DNA of 64,000 nucleotides from JAZKFT01 sp039925965 (lineage in GTDB: Bacteria; Bacteroidota; Bacteroidia; Chitinophagales; Chitinophagaceae), in contig JBDSXW010000017.1 in the NCBI GenBank assembly GCA_039925965.1, positions 62,001 to 126,000 of the forward strand, in the 5' to 3' direction. This document shows positions 1-8,029 of this stretch, piece by piece (within the stretch, counting starts at the first letter, position 1; every line of letters begins with the position of its first letter). Below the pieces are notes generated by a model. That model did not search any database. It saw only the letters and a program-made list of their open reading frames with translations, and was not told the origin of the DNA. A program made the translations under genes and the position numbers.

Positions 1-432
1 TCCAGCATCGCTTCGGCCAGCTTATGCAAGCGGGCTTCAGTATATCGCATGGCAGCAGGAGGGTCACCATCCTGGTTACCGAAATTACCCTGGCCATCTA
101 TCAGCAAGTAACGCTGGTTCCACTCCTGGGCCATCCTTACCATTGTAAAATAAATAGATGAATCACCATGCGGGTGATATTTACCCATAACCTCTCCAAC
201 AATACGGGCACTTTTTTTATGCGGCTTGTTGTGGCTCATTCCCAACTCGTTCATTGCATGCAATACACGGCGGTGTACCGGCTTGAAACCATCCCTTACA
301 TCGGGTAGTGCACGGCCTACAATAACGCTCATTGAATAATCAATATAAGCGGTCTTCATTTGCTCCTCAATATTCACCTGAATAATGCGGTTGCTGTCGT
401 TCGTTTGTTCGGGTAATTGCTGTTCGTCCATA
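1..432 (-). CDS. gyrA: DNA gyrase subunit A, N-terminal part (partial)
   Basis: Reading the minus strand from an ATG at 432 gives a protein that runs off the left edge of the window; about 144 residues are visible. It has the GyrA hallmarks: SMSVIVGRALPDVRDGFKPV near residues 34-53, the GEVMGKYHPHGD stretch, and QGNFG followed by AAMRYTEARL. GyrA is the breakage-reunion subunit of type II topoisomerase; the catalytic Tyr lies beyond the window edge. In the quinolone-resistance-determining region the sequence is HGDSSIYFT: Ser is kept at the E. coli Ser83 position, but Phe stands where E. coli has Asp87. ParC/GrlA is the main alternative; the QGNFG/AAMRYTEARL context fits GyrA better. Family identity is certain, subunit identity very likely. 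Confidence 0.93.
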
Positions 433-443
433 AGTAAATTTAG

Positions 444-457
444 CCCCGGATTCGGGG
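444..457 (-). promoter_or_regulatory. Small hairpin in the gyrA 5' leader
   Basis: CCCCG (444-448), a GATT loop and CGGGG (453-457) form a perfect 5-bp GC stem between the candidate -7 box and the gyrA start codon. It would sit in the mRNA leader about 11 nt before the ATG. Function unknown; it may influence translation initiation or be chance. Confidence 0.3.
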
Positions 458-461
458 AGGA

Positions 462-469
462 CAAATGTA
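462..469 (-). promoter_or_regulatory. Candidate -7 box (TACATTTG) upstream of gyrA
   Basis: The minus strand reads TACATTTG, a full match to the Bacteroidota -7 consensus TAnnTTTG, 30 nt before the gyrA ATG. No clear TTTG lies at the expected -33 spacing. The rest of the 433-776 interval shows no coding potential and no other structure I can support. Confidence 0.45.
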
Positions 470-776
470 ATCTTTTAGTACCATAGCGCCAGTTTTTGAA
501 ACTTTAAAAAACGGCAGATGATGAAATGTGGAAAACTCTTCGAAATGCTTATTGGGCAAGGGTTTTGGCGGGCTAAACGGTCTATGAAATCAAGTTTTTT
601 TTGCTACCTGTTTATATACCGCTGCATTCACCTGTAATCCGGTGAATAAATCGCAATTTATCAACCACATAGGGTGAATTTTTATTTAACGACCAGTCTT
701 TGTACAAGTTTTGTCAATGGCTGTAGTCGGATGCTGGCCGGGAAGGGATACAAACCGGTTTTGGTAAGGCGTCGCA

Positions 777-1712
777 TTATTCAACCAGATTATCATAGGC
801 CCTTTTGCCAAAATAGAAATAACCCTTCGAATCTTCTTTGGTACCGCATAATACCGAATGAATAAAACCATTGCGCTCTACTTGTACTGTATGATATATT
901 TTACGCTCCGGGTTAGTTTTAAAAAAGAAATGGATGCGCCGGTTTTTGCTTTTGTAAATAATCAGGCTGTCATCCTGCAGCTTAATGAAGGGAAATTCGC
1001 CGGATAGATCTTTCATCATCAGTTTGCTACGATACCAGGTGCCTCCGGTAGCACTTACAAATGGTTTACCGTCGAGCAAAGCCACGCTATCATTATAGGC
1101 GAACACATTCAGGCTGGCATCTTTCCGATGCAGCCATTCTGCTAGTTTTGGCAAATACGATGAATCGTACCCGTAGTCACTGTCGAGGAAACTGATACGT
1201 TTTATAAATGCCGGAATGGTATTCACGCTTTGCAGGTAGCCAAATATAAAACTGCCTCCACCGCTGTGCCCGTTGAGATGTAATGACTTTTTAGAAGACG
1301 GAATAATAGAAAAAATGGTGTCGACAATAAATGGAATCCGGCTGGTGTAATCTGGATGTACTTTTTTAAACTGGGGCCAGCTTTTGTACTTGTTTTCAAG
1401 ATAAGCGACTACAATATTTTGCTTTTGCAGAGCATTTCGCACAAATGCAGTTTGTGCTTTGATATGCTGGATATCGAAATGCCAGTCATCGCCCGGCAAT
1501 AACTTTTTACCCATGGTTTGGGCAGTGGTATTGCCGTTTGGCAGTGCATAAATGATCAGCGTCGTTGGTAAGTGTTGGTCAATCCGGGGTAGGTCAATCG
1601 TTACGCTAACGTCATCGCCAATGGGAAATGAATACAGGGCATCTTTTTGCCAGGCAAATACAGGCAGCGTGATAATCGTTAATAGCAATAAAAAAGAATA
1701 ACGAAATCCCAT
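777..1712 (-). CDS. Secreted alpha/beta-hydrolase-like protein
   Basis: A 311-aa protein. Residues 1-21 form a clear Sec signal peptide (basic start, FLLLLTIITL core, VFA end). Further in, LHLNGHSGGGSF contains a GxSxG nucleophile elbow, followed by FLDSDYG (a possible acid residue) and, near the C-terminus, NGFIHSV (a possible catalytic His). That order of Ser, Asp and His matches the alpha/beta-hydrolase fold, so an exported esterase or peptidase-like hydrolase is plausible. I do not recognise a named family and the substrate is unknown. It stands alone between gyrA and the nucleotide-sugar cluster, on the same strand as both, with 103 bp separating it from rfbD. The start is the only Met that keeps the signal peptide. 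Confidence 0.7.
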   Translation of the reverse strand: MGFRYSFLLLLTIITLPVFAWQKDALYSFPIGDDVSVTIDLPRIDQHLPTTLIIYALPNGNTTAQTMGKKLLPGDDWHFDIQHIKAQTAFVRNALQKQNIVVAYLENKYKSWPQFKKVHPDYTSRIPFIVDTIFSIIPSSKKSLHLNGHSGGGSFIFGYLQSVNTIPAFIKRISFLDSDYGYDSSYLPKLAEWLHRKDASLNVFAYNDSVALLDGKPFVSATGGTWYRSKLMMKDLSGEFPFIKLQDDSLIIYKSKNRRIHFFFKTNPERKIYHTVQVERNGFIHSVLCGTKEDSKGYFYFGKRAYDNLVE

Positions 1713-1815
1713 ACCAATGCTTTCAATAAAAGTAGGCTATTGCAATTTTATATAGCCAGCCCTTGTTTCTCCTGATTCATTTTTTTTCAGAATCCTCAAA
1801 ACATGACTCTATGCA

Positions 1816-2688
1816 TTATTGAGGCAGCAGGTTGATGCATGCCTGCAAGCTATTCTTCCATGGTTGTAGCGGAATCTGGAAGGTCGCAACGAATTTACTT
1901 TTGTCCATCAGCGAATACATAGGCCGCTTAGCCGGAGTAGGATATGCCGAAGTTGGAATCGGGTTCACCGCACAGCTGCTGCCGATCTCCTCTTTTATTG
2001 CCACCGCAAAATCGAACCAGCTCACTTCAGCTTCATTGCTGAAATGGTAGATTCCTGGTTGCCAGTTTTCAACGGACACTTTACTTTTTACAATAATCTG
2101 AATGATGGCGTCAGCCAGGTCTTTTGCATAGGTTGGAGAACCTACCTGATCGCCCACCACGTTCAAATTGTCCCTTTCTTTCATCAGTCGCATCATGGTT
2201 TTTACAAAATTGTTACCAAAAGATGAGTAGACCCAGGATGTGCGGATAATTAAAGTTTCGGGATTGTAAGCCATGGCAAGCTCCTCTCCTTCCAGTTTGG
2301 TGAGGCCGTAGGTGCTCTGAGGATTGGTAGCATCCGTTTCAATATAGGCGGAGTTTTTGGTTCCATCATACACATAATCGGTGCTTACATGCAACAGCTT
2401 TGAGCCATAATCTATGGAAGCTTTTGCCAGATATTGTACGGCCGTTGCGTTGATAAGGCGACAGGTATCTATGTCCGTCTCAGCCCTGTCGACAGCGGTG
2501 TATGCTGCGCAATTGATACAATACTCTGGCAGCCATTTTTCGAATTCGGTCCTAACCGCAACCTCATCGGTGATGGACAGTTCATCAATATCAGTAAACC
2601 GGAAGCTGAATTGGGGATAAAAGGCAGCCAATTTCCGGATTTCGCTCCCAAGTTGACCATTCGAGCCGGTTACAAATACTACTGACAT
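1816..2688 (-). CDS. rfbD: dTDP-4-dehydrorhamnose reductase
   Basis: A 290-aa SDR-superfamily protein of normal RmlD length. VTGSNGQLGSE near residue 6 is the nucleotide-binding glycine motif of RmlD; NCAAYTAVDRAE, VSTDYVYDG and the YGLTKLEGE segment (catalytic Tyr and Lys of YxxxK) follow in the usual order. The enzyme makes the last step to dTDP-L-rhamnose, reducing dTDP-4-keto-rhamnose with NAD(P)H in the cytoplasm. RmlA, RmlB and RmlC are not in this window, so the earlier steps must be encoded elsewhere. It is the most downstream gene of a minus-strand nucleotide-sugar cluster (1816-7978), 94 bp after the preceding gene, and a degenerate 7-nt tandem repeat lies immediately upstream of its ATG. 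Confidence 0.92.
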   Translation of the reverse strand: MSVVFVTGSNGQLGSEIRKLAAFYPQFSFRFTDIDELSITDEVAVRTEFEKWLPEYCINCAAYTAVDRAETDIDTCRLINATAVQYLAKASIDYGSKLLHVSTDYVYDGTKNSAYIETDATNPQSTYGLTKLEGEELAMAYNPETLIIRTSWVYSSFGNNFVKTMMRLMKERDNLNVVGDQVGSPTYAKDLADAIIQIIVKSKVSVENWQPGIYHFSNEAEVSWFDFAVAIKEEIGSSCAVNPIPTSAYPTPAKRPMYSLMDKSKFVATFQIPLQPWKNSLQACINLLPQ

Positions 2689-2692
2689 GAAA

Positions 2693-2727
2693 TTTAGGAT
2701 TTAGGATTTTGGATTTATCATTTTGAG
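2693..2727. repeat. Degenerate 7-nt tandem repeat upstream of rfbD
   Basis: Five consecutive heptamers on the plus strand: TTTAGGA, TTTAGGA, TTTTGGA, TTTATCA, TTTTGAG. The array begins 4 nt before the rfbD start codon and would form part of its 5' leader. Periodicity is exact; sequence is conserved only in the first three units. Confidence 0.7.
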
Positions 2728-2782
2728 GCATCATTCAAACACAGGCCCTATTAGTTCGGTAATGAGGCAGCTTCATAAAAAC

Positions 2783-4078
2783 TTATAAACTCCAGTAGGT
2801 GCGGCCCGTTACTTCGTGCCGGTAATTGCCTTTCAGGTCGGCAACCATGGCGTGAGGTTTGGTAATGCTTTCAAAGTAGGCATTGTCCAATGCGGCATAT
2901 TCTCTATGGCAAACAGCCACCACCACAGCATCATAGTCATTCACCGTCTCGGTGGTTAAGCCAAATCCATATTCATGCACAAGTTCTTCGTTATCAGCAT
3001 AAGGATCGACGACGTCTACTTTGATCGAATAGGACTGCAATTCTTTTACCACGTCGGCTACCTTACTGTTGCGGATATCGCTCACGTTTTCTTTAAATGT
3101 GGCGCCCATTACAAGCACTTTGCTATGTTTTACATTGCCATTGTTTTCTATAATATGCTGCAATATTTTTTTGGCGACATAGGCCGCCATACCGTCGTTC
3201 GTACTGCGACCGCTTAAAATAACTTTGGAATTATAGCCTAATTCAGCAGCCTTGTAAGTAAGATAGTAAGGGTCTACACCAATACAATGACCTCCAACCA
3301 GGCCAGGGAAAAATTTCAAAAAATTCCATTTGGTTCCTGCTGCTTCAAGCACTTCATAGGTGTTGATACCCATCATATCGAAGATTATGGAGAGTTCGTT
3401 CATCAGGGCAATATTGAGATCCCGCTGGGTGTTCTCAATAATTTTAGCAGCTTCAGCCACTTTAATTGAAGAAGCCCTATGAACGCCTGCACCCACTACC
3501 AATTCATATACTTTCGCAATGAGGTCCAGGCTTTCTGCATCACAGCCGCTCACCACTTTCACTACGTTTTGCAGGGTGTGTTCCTTGTCGCCCGGATTAA
3601 TGCGCTCAGGCGAATAGCCCATTTTGAAATCCTTGCACATCGTAAGCCCGCTCAGTTTTTCAACGATAGGCAAACAATCTTCTTCAGTGCAGCCAGGGTA
3701 AACAGTTGATTCGAAGACTACATAGTCCCCTGGCTTAATGGCCTTGCCAATAGTTGTAGAAGCGCCTTTGACCGGTCTCAGGTCCGGAACATTATGTTCG
3801 TCCACTGGTGTCGGAACGGCTACGATAAAGAACTTTGCTTCGCGAAGAACATCGATGCTATTTGTAAATACGATATCGCATCCGTCGAATGCACTGCCTT
3901 CCAGTTCATTGCTGGGATCAATACCGGCCTGCATCTGACCGATCCTTTTCTCGTTGATATCGAACCCGATAACGCTGATTTTTTTTGCGAATTCAAGGGC
4001 TATGGGCAACCCGACATATCCAAGGCCAATCACGGCTAATTTCTCTTTTTTATTTAACAGGTCCTGATAAAGGTTCAT
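2783..4078 (-). CDS. UDP-N-acetylhexosamine 6-dehydrogenase (WbpO/TviB/WecC-type)
   Basis: About 431 aa from the ATG at 4078, chosen because the protein then begins MNLYQDLLNKKEKLAVIG, typical of the family; an upstream in-frame Met at 4111 adds only a non-conserved tail. The Rossmann motif GLGYVGLP is near residue 19, ESTVYPG and SPERINPGD follow, and GGHCIGVDPYY carries the catalytic Cys. The C-terminal half holds ATFKENVSDIRNSK. The enzyme oxidises UDP-GlcNAc, UDP-GalNAc or UDP-ManNAc at C6 to the uronate using 2 NAD+. SPERINPGD and GGHCIGVDP separate it from the UDP-glucose dehydrogenase at 5286-6626. The exact HexNAc substrate cannot be read from sequence. Product may feed the DegT aminotransferase of the same cluster or be polymerised directly. 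Confidence 0.88.
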   Translation of the reverse strand: MNLYQDLLNKKEKLAVIGLGYVGLPIALEFAKKISVIGFDINEKRIGQMQAGIDPSNELEGSAFDGCDIVFTNSIDVLREAKFFIVAVPTPVDEHNVPDLRPVKGASTTIGKAIKPGDYVVFESTVYPGCTEEDCLPIVEKLSGLTMCKDFKMGYSPERINPGDKEHTLQNVVKVVSGCDAESLDLIAKVYELVVGAGVHRASSIKVAEAAKIIENTQRDLNIALMNELSIIFDMMGINTYEVLEAAGTKWNFLKFFPGLVGGHCIGVDPYYLTYKAAELGYNSKVILSGRSTNDGMAAYVAKKILQHIIENNGNVKHSKVLVMGATFKENVSDIRNSKVADVVKELQSYSIKVDVVDPYADNEELVHEYGFGLTTETVNDYDAVVVAVCHREYAALDNAYFESITKPHAMVADLKGNYRHEVTGRTYWSL

Positions 4079-4167
4079 GTGTGGTCGGGGTTTATGAATG
4101 AAATGTGCCACTTGGGGCTTCTTTGTTGCTACGCTGGTATTTTCGGGAAAGTCCAGCCACAGTGTTT

Positions 4168-5142
4168 CTACTTAAATTCTTTGGGTAATTTGTATAATTC
4201 TTCCTGCGGCAGGTTTTTGAAATAGTCGTAGGTGATTTTCAAGCCTTCTGCCCGATTTACTTTTGGCTCCCAGCCCAGTATTTCTTTAGCTTTTGTAATG
4301 TCCGGTTTACGTTGCCTGGGATCGTCCTTTGGCAATTCCCTATACACTATTTTCTGGGCTGTTCCGGTTAGCCTGATCACTTCTTCAGCAAACTCTTTCA
4401 GAGTTATTTCTACCGGGTTGCCAATGTTTACTGGTTGAGCATAGTCGCTCATCAATAGCCGATATATCCCTTCTACCAGGTCGGACACATAGCAAAAACT
4501 TCTGGTTTGGCTACCATCTCCAAACACGGTCAAATCCTCTCCGCGCAAGGCCTGGCCGATGAAAGCCGGCAGGGCACGGCCATCATTGAGGCGCATACGC
4601 GGGCCGTAGGTATTAAAGATCCGGATGATGCGTGTTTCAACGCCATGAAAAGTATGGTAGGCCATGGTAATAGCTTCCTGGAAACGCTTGGCTTCGTCGT
4701 ACACACCCCTTGGTCCTACCGGGTTTACATTGCCCCAATATTCTTCGGTTTGCGGATGCACCAGCGGATCTCCATATACTTCAGAAGTAGAAGCAACCAG
4801 TATCCTTGCGCCTTTTGCTTTGGCCAAACCCAGGCAGTTATGGGTTCCCAATGAACCTACTTTGAGCGTCTGGATCGGTATTTTTAAATAATCGATTGGG
4901 CTGGCGGGCGAAGCGAAATGCAGAATATAATCCAGTGACCCTGGAACGTGAATGAACTTGGAAACATCGTGGTGATAAAACTCAAACTGTTCCAGCTTAA
5001 AGAGGTGTTCAATGTTCTTCAGGTCGCCAGTAATCAGGTTATCCATGCCAATCACATGATACCCTTCTTTTATGAAACGATCGCAAAGGTGAGACCCAAG
5101 GAAGCCCGCGGCGCCTGTAATTAATATTCTCTTTCGATCCAT
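4168..5142 (-). CDS. UDP-glucuronate decarboxylase (UDP-xylose synthase)
   Basis: A 324-aa extended SDR. Features in order: ILITGAAGFLGSHLCD near residue 5 (GxxGxxG), DNLITGDLKNIEHL, HFASPASPIDYL, LVASTSEVYGDP, and the catalytic YDEAKR (YxxxK). The HFASPASP and TSEVYGDP segments are diagnostic of UXS, which converts UDP-glucuronate to UDP-xylose with bound NAD+; dTDP-glucose 4,6-dehydratase, the nearest alternative, lacks them. The enzyme directly uses the product of UDP-glucose dehydrogenase encoded at 5286-6626, separated only by a short gap that contains a small membrane peptide gene. Together they supply UDP-GlcA and UDP-Xyl for a surface polysaccharide. Full length, cytosolic, no signal peptide. 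Confidence 0.92.
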   Translation of the reverse strand: MDRKRILITGAAGFLGSHLCDRFIKEGYHVIGMDNLITGDLKNIEHLFKLEQFEFYHHDVSKFIHVPGSLDYILHFASPASPIDYLKIPIQTLKVGSLGTHNCLGLAKAKGARILVASTSEVYGDPLVHPQTEEYWGNVNPVGPRGVYDEAKRFQEAITMAYHTFHGVETRIIRIFNTYGPRMRLNDGRALPAFIGQALRGEDLTVFGDGSQTRSFCYVSDLVEGIYRLLMSDYAQPVNIGNPVEITLKEFAEEVIRLTGTAQKIVYRELPKDDPRQRKPDITKAKEILGWEPKVNRAEGLKITYDYFKNLPQEELYKLPKEFK

Positions 5143-5174
5143 GGTTTTTGATTGCAGTGTTGGTTATGTTATTT

Positions 5175-5273
5175 CTAAAGATTTGACAGGATAATCAGCA
5201 TCATCGGAATGGAAAATAGAAATCCAAGTATGAGAAAAATAAATGTCACAATTCCGGGTTGTGCCGCTTGCAT
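5175..5273 (-). CDS. Putative 32-residue single-pass membrane peptide
   Basis: Between the UDP-glucose dehydrogenase and UDP-xylose synthase genes the minus strand holds an ATG (5273) to TAG (5175) frame encoding 32 residues: MQAAQPG, then an uninterrupted hydrophobic run of roughly 22 residues (IVTFIFLILGFLF, SIPMMLIIL), ending SNL. That is enough for one transmembrane helix. The frame fills most of the 143-bp gap, starts 12 bp after the end of the upstream gene and lies in its direction, so it would be cotranscribed. No family is recognised. A hydrophobic small ORF could arise by chance in AT-rich DNA, but the composition, position and clean ends argue for a gene. Confidence 0.45.
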   Translation of the reverse strand: MQAAQPGIVTFIFLILGFLFSIPMMLIILSNL

Positions 5274-5285
5274 AAAAAATTATAA

Positions 5286-6626
5286 TTATGGTTTGATGAC
5301 CGCTCTCCCTACACTTAGGTAGTAATACCCCAGCTGTTCCATCTGTTTGAGGTCAAATAAGTTTCTGCCGTCGAATATCACTTTGTTTTTTAGAATGCGG
5401 CTGATCTTCTCGAAATCCGGGGTACGAAATTCACTCCATTCCGTGGCGATCACCAATGCATCAGCATTTTCAAGTGCCTCATATTGGTTGGCGGCGTAGC
5501 CAACCACATCTCCTATTTCCTTCTTCACATTGTTCATAGCCTCGGGGTCAAATGCAGTAACGGTAGCTCCTGCAGCCAGTAAGGCCTTAATAATATACAG
5601 GGCTGGCGCTTCCCTGATATCGTCAGTATTGGGTTTGAAAGCGAGGCCCCACAATGCAAAATGTTTACCTGTAAAATCACCACCGAAATGGGCTCTGATC
5701 TTTGGTATGATATAGGTTTTCTGCGCCTCATTTACTTCCATCACGGCATCCAGGATTTTAAATTCATAGTTCACTTCTGCTGATGATTTTACCAGGGCCT
5801 GAACATCCTTTGGAAAGCAGGAGCCTCCATAGCCGATACCGGGAAACAAGAAGCGACGGCCGATTCTTTCATCGCTGCCAATGCCTTTCCGAACCATGTC
5901 CACATCAGCGCCCAATAACTCACACAGCCGGGCCACTTCGTTCATAAATGTAATTTTTGTTGCCAGGAAAGAATTGGCTGCATACTTTGTTAGCTCCGCA
6001 CTCTTTTCATCCATGTAAATAATGGGATTACCCTGGCGAACAAAGGGGGCATATAATTCGCCCATTACCTTCGCTGCTTTTTCAGTCGAAGAACCAATCA
6101 CTACGCGGTCAGGTTTCATAAAGTCATCCACCGCCACGCCTTCACGTAAAAACTCCGGGTTACTTACAACATCGAACGCCGCTGATACATCTTTTCCGAC
6201 GGCTTTGCCACTTTCCAAAATGGCGTTACGCACCCTTTCGGCAGTACCCACAGGGACAGTACTTTTGTCCACGATCACCACATAGTCAGTGGGCTGCAGG
6301 ATATTACCCAGGTCTTTCGCCACACCCAATACATACTTCAGGTCTGCGCTTCCGTCTTCTCCGGGTGGGGTAGGCAAAGCCAGAAAAATGATTCTTGCAT
6401 CTTTTATGCCGTCAGCAAGATTGGTAGTAAAACTCAGGCGGCCTTCTTTAAGGTTGCGCTGAAATATTTTTTCTAATCCTGGCTCGTAAATGGTGATCAC
6501 GCCGCCCGAAAGACTGTCTACCTTTTTCTGATCAATATCCACACAGGTTACGCTGTTACCGGTTTCGGCAAAACATGTTCCGGATACCAAGCCTACATAT
6601 CCTGTTCCTACTACTGCTATTTTCAT
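5286..6626 (-). CDS. ugd: UDP-glucose 6-dehydrogenase
   Basis: A 446-aa protein of standard bacterial UGDH length. MKIAVVGTGYVGLVSG at the N-terminus is the NAD-binding motif; LPTPPGEDGSAD, DKSTVPVGTA and SNPEFLREG follow; GYGGSCFPKDV contains the catalytic Cys; LAFKPNTDDIREAPA begins the C-terminal UDP-binding domain. It oxidises UDP-glucose to UDP-glucuronate in the cytoplasm, feeding the UDP-xylose synthase just downstream in the same transcription direction. Distinct from the HexNAc dehydrogenase at 2783-4078, so the cluster encodes two different nucleotide-sugar uronate branches. Confidence 0.95.
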   Translation of the reverse strand: MKIAVVGTGYVGLVSGTCFAETGNSVTCVDIDQKKVDSLSGGVITIYEPGLEKIFQRNLKEGRLSFTTNLADGIKDARIIFLALPTPPGEDGSADLKYVLGVAKDLGNILQPTDYVVIVDKSTVPVGTAERVRNAILESGKAVGKDVSAAFDVVSNPEFLREGVAVDDFMKPDRVVIGSSTEKAAKVMGELYAPFVRQGNPIIYMDEKSAELTKYAANSFLATKITFMNEVARLCELLGADVDMVRKGIGSDERIGRRFLFPGIGYGGSCFPKDVQALVKSSAEVNYEFKILDAVMEVNEAQKTYIIPKIRAHFGGDFTGKHFALWGLAFKPNTDDIREAPALYIIKALLAAGATVTAFDPEAMNNVKKEIGDVVGYAANQYEALENADALVIATEWSEFRTPDFEKISRILKNKVIFDGRNLFDLKQMEQLGYYYLSVGRAVIKP

Positions 6627-6782
6627 AAATTCTTTGTTTGGCCTCCTGACCTCTGAACTAAGGTTTGGAGAGCCGTGTTATTTTTTGGAACTGCCATTAT
6701 TTAACCCTCGAGGCACTTCGATGGACCGCCTCCCTGCCGTCGGAAGGAGGATTCTAAAACCGTGTTCTTTTCCGATCCGCCC

Positions 6783-6819
6783 AAGAGTCTGCCAGACTCT
6801 TTATCCGCTCCTCTGGAGC
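6783..6819. other. Two adjacent hairpins downstream of the DegT gene
   Basis: AAGAGTCT (6783-6790), loop GCC, AGACTCTT (6794-6801) is a perfect 8-bp stem. Five bases later GCTCC (6807-6811), loop TCT, GGAGC (6815-6819) is a second perfect stem. Both have 3-nt loops. They sit 11 bp downstream of the stop codon of the aminotransferase gene. Neither is followed by a T-run in either direction, so a classical intrinsic terminator is not supported; an mRNA 3'-end structure or palindromic repeat is possible. Confidence 0.4.
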
Positions 6820-6829
6820 AGTTGGGGGG

Positions 6830-7978
6830 TTACATGTTAATATATTCCAATACTTTTTCTGTGATCAGCCGCAACTGCCCTTCATCCATTTCTGTGTGGA
6901 TGGGAAGGCTGATTACGCGGTTTGTGAGCCAATCTGTGGTATCGAGTGTTACATCCCCACTACCTAGGCTTTCAAACATTTTCTGGCGGTGGGCCGGTAC
7001 CGGGTAATAGATCATGGAGGGCACTTCATGCTCCGCCAAAAATGCACTCAGTCCATTGCGGTATTCGGCGGGGTTGTCGCCGCCATTATCTAAAATCATT
7101 GTGTATTGATGAAACACGTGTTTCTGACTGGGGTCCCGGTATGGGATAGTGATGGCAGAGCAATTGGCAAAGGCTTTATCGTAATAGTCGGCTACTGCTA
7201 TACGGGCACCGATATAGCTGTCGAGGTGCTTTAATTTAATATTAAGCACTGCCGCCTGCAGGGTATCCAGGCGGCTGTTGCAGCCTACAACATCATGATA
7301 GTAGCGAACGCTTTGGCCATGGTTGGCTATCTTTTTGAGTAAATCGGCGAGAGCATCATCATTGGTAAACATGGCGCCGCCATCGCCATAGCATCCCAGG
7401 TTTTTGGATGGAAAAAAAGAGGTACAGCCGATAGTTCCCATCACGCCGCTTTTCTTCACCGAACCATCTTTAGAAGTATAGTGACCGCCGATGGCCTGGG
7501 CAGTATCCTCTATCACAAAAAGATTGTGTTTTTTAGCAATGGCCATTATTTCGTCCATATTTGACGTATGGCCATATAAATGAACCGGCACGATCGCTTT
7601 TGTTTTGGGCGTAATCGCCGCTTCGATCGATGCGGGATCAATGCAGAATGTCTTTGCGTCCACTTCTACAAAAACCGGGGTAAGCCTGAGTAGGGCCACT
7701 ACTTCTACAGTGGCGATATAGGTAAAGGATGGAGTAATTATTTCGTCGCCGGGTTCCAAACCCAGGGCCATCATGGCTATTTGGAGGGCATCGGTGCCAT
7801 TGGCACAGGGTATTACATGTTTGGCACCGAGGTATTGGGCGAGGTTGTTTGCAAATTCCTGTACCGCCTTTCCGTTGATAAATGCAGCGTTGTCAATGAC
7901 TTCCTGCAAGGCTGCATCTACTTCGGGTTTTATCTTCCTGTATTGATTCTTTAAATCCACCATTTGGATTGATTCCAT
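6830..7978 (-). CDS. DegT/DnrJ/EryC1/StrS-family sugar aminotransferase
   Basis: About 382 aa from the ATG at 7978 (MESIQMVDLKNQYRKIKPEVD). An upstream Met at 8050 exists but a good promoter lies between the two, so the shorter form is preferred. Family marks: CANGTDALQIAMMALG (PLP phosphate binding), TPSFTYIATVEVV, VHLYGHTSNMDEI, VIEDTAQAIGGHY, and FFPSKNLGCYGDGGAM with the PLP Lys. NSRLDTLQAAVLNIKLKHLD is typical of the C-terminal half. These enzymes transfer an amino group from Glu to a keto nucleotide-sugar (WbpE, PglE, VioA-like). It is the first gene of the minus-strand nucleotide-sugar cluster and probably serves an amino sugar of the surface polysaccharide; the substrate is not determinable here. 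Confidence 0.9.
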   Translation of the reverse strand: MESIQMVDLKNQYRKIKPEVDAALQEVIDNAAFINGKAVQEFANNLAQYLGAKHVIPCANGTDALQIAMMALGLEPGDEIITPSFTYIATVEVVALLRLTPVFVEVDAKTFCIDPASIEAAITPKTKAIVPVHLYGHTSNMDEIMAIAKKHNLFVIEDTAQAIGGHYTSKDGSVKKSGVMGTIGCTSFFPSKNLGCYGDGGAMFTNDDALADLLKKIANHGQSVRYYHDVVGCNSRLDTLQAAVLNIKLKHLDSYIGARIAVADYYDKAFANCSAITIPYRDPSQKHVFHQYTMILDNGGDNPAEYRNGLSAFLAEHEVPSMIYYPVPAHRQKMFESLGSGDVTLDTTDWLTNRVISLPIHTEMDEGQLRLITEKVLEYINM

Positions 7979-7997
7979 AAGTCTTTTTTTCAGGCCG

Positions 7998-8029
7998 CAA
8001 ACGTACTGCAAAAGGTGTAATATGCCAAT
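7998..8029 (-). promoter_or_regulatory. Promoter candidate of the nucleotide-sugar cluster
   Basis: On the minus strand ATTG (8029-8026), a 20-nt spacer and TACGTTTG (8005-7998) match the Bacteroidota pattern TTTG-N19-21-TAnnTTTG, with one mismatch in the -33 box. The -7 box ends 19 nt before the ATG at 7978. This supports that start over the one at 8050 and marks the likely transcription start of 1816-7978. Confidence 0.55.

Noticed and set aside
6783..6819. Intrinsic terminator for the DegT gene
   Set aside because: Hairpins lack a T-run on either strand; kept only as a structural feature.
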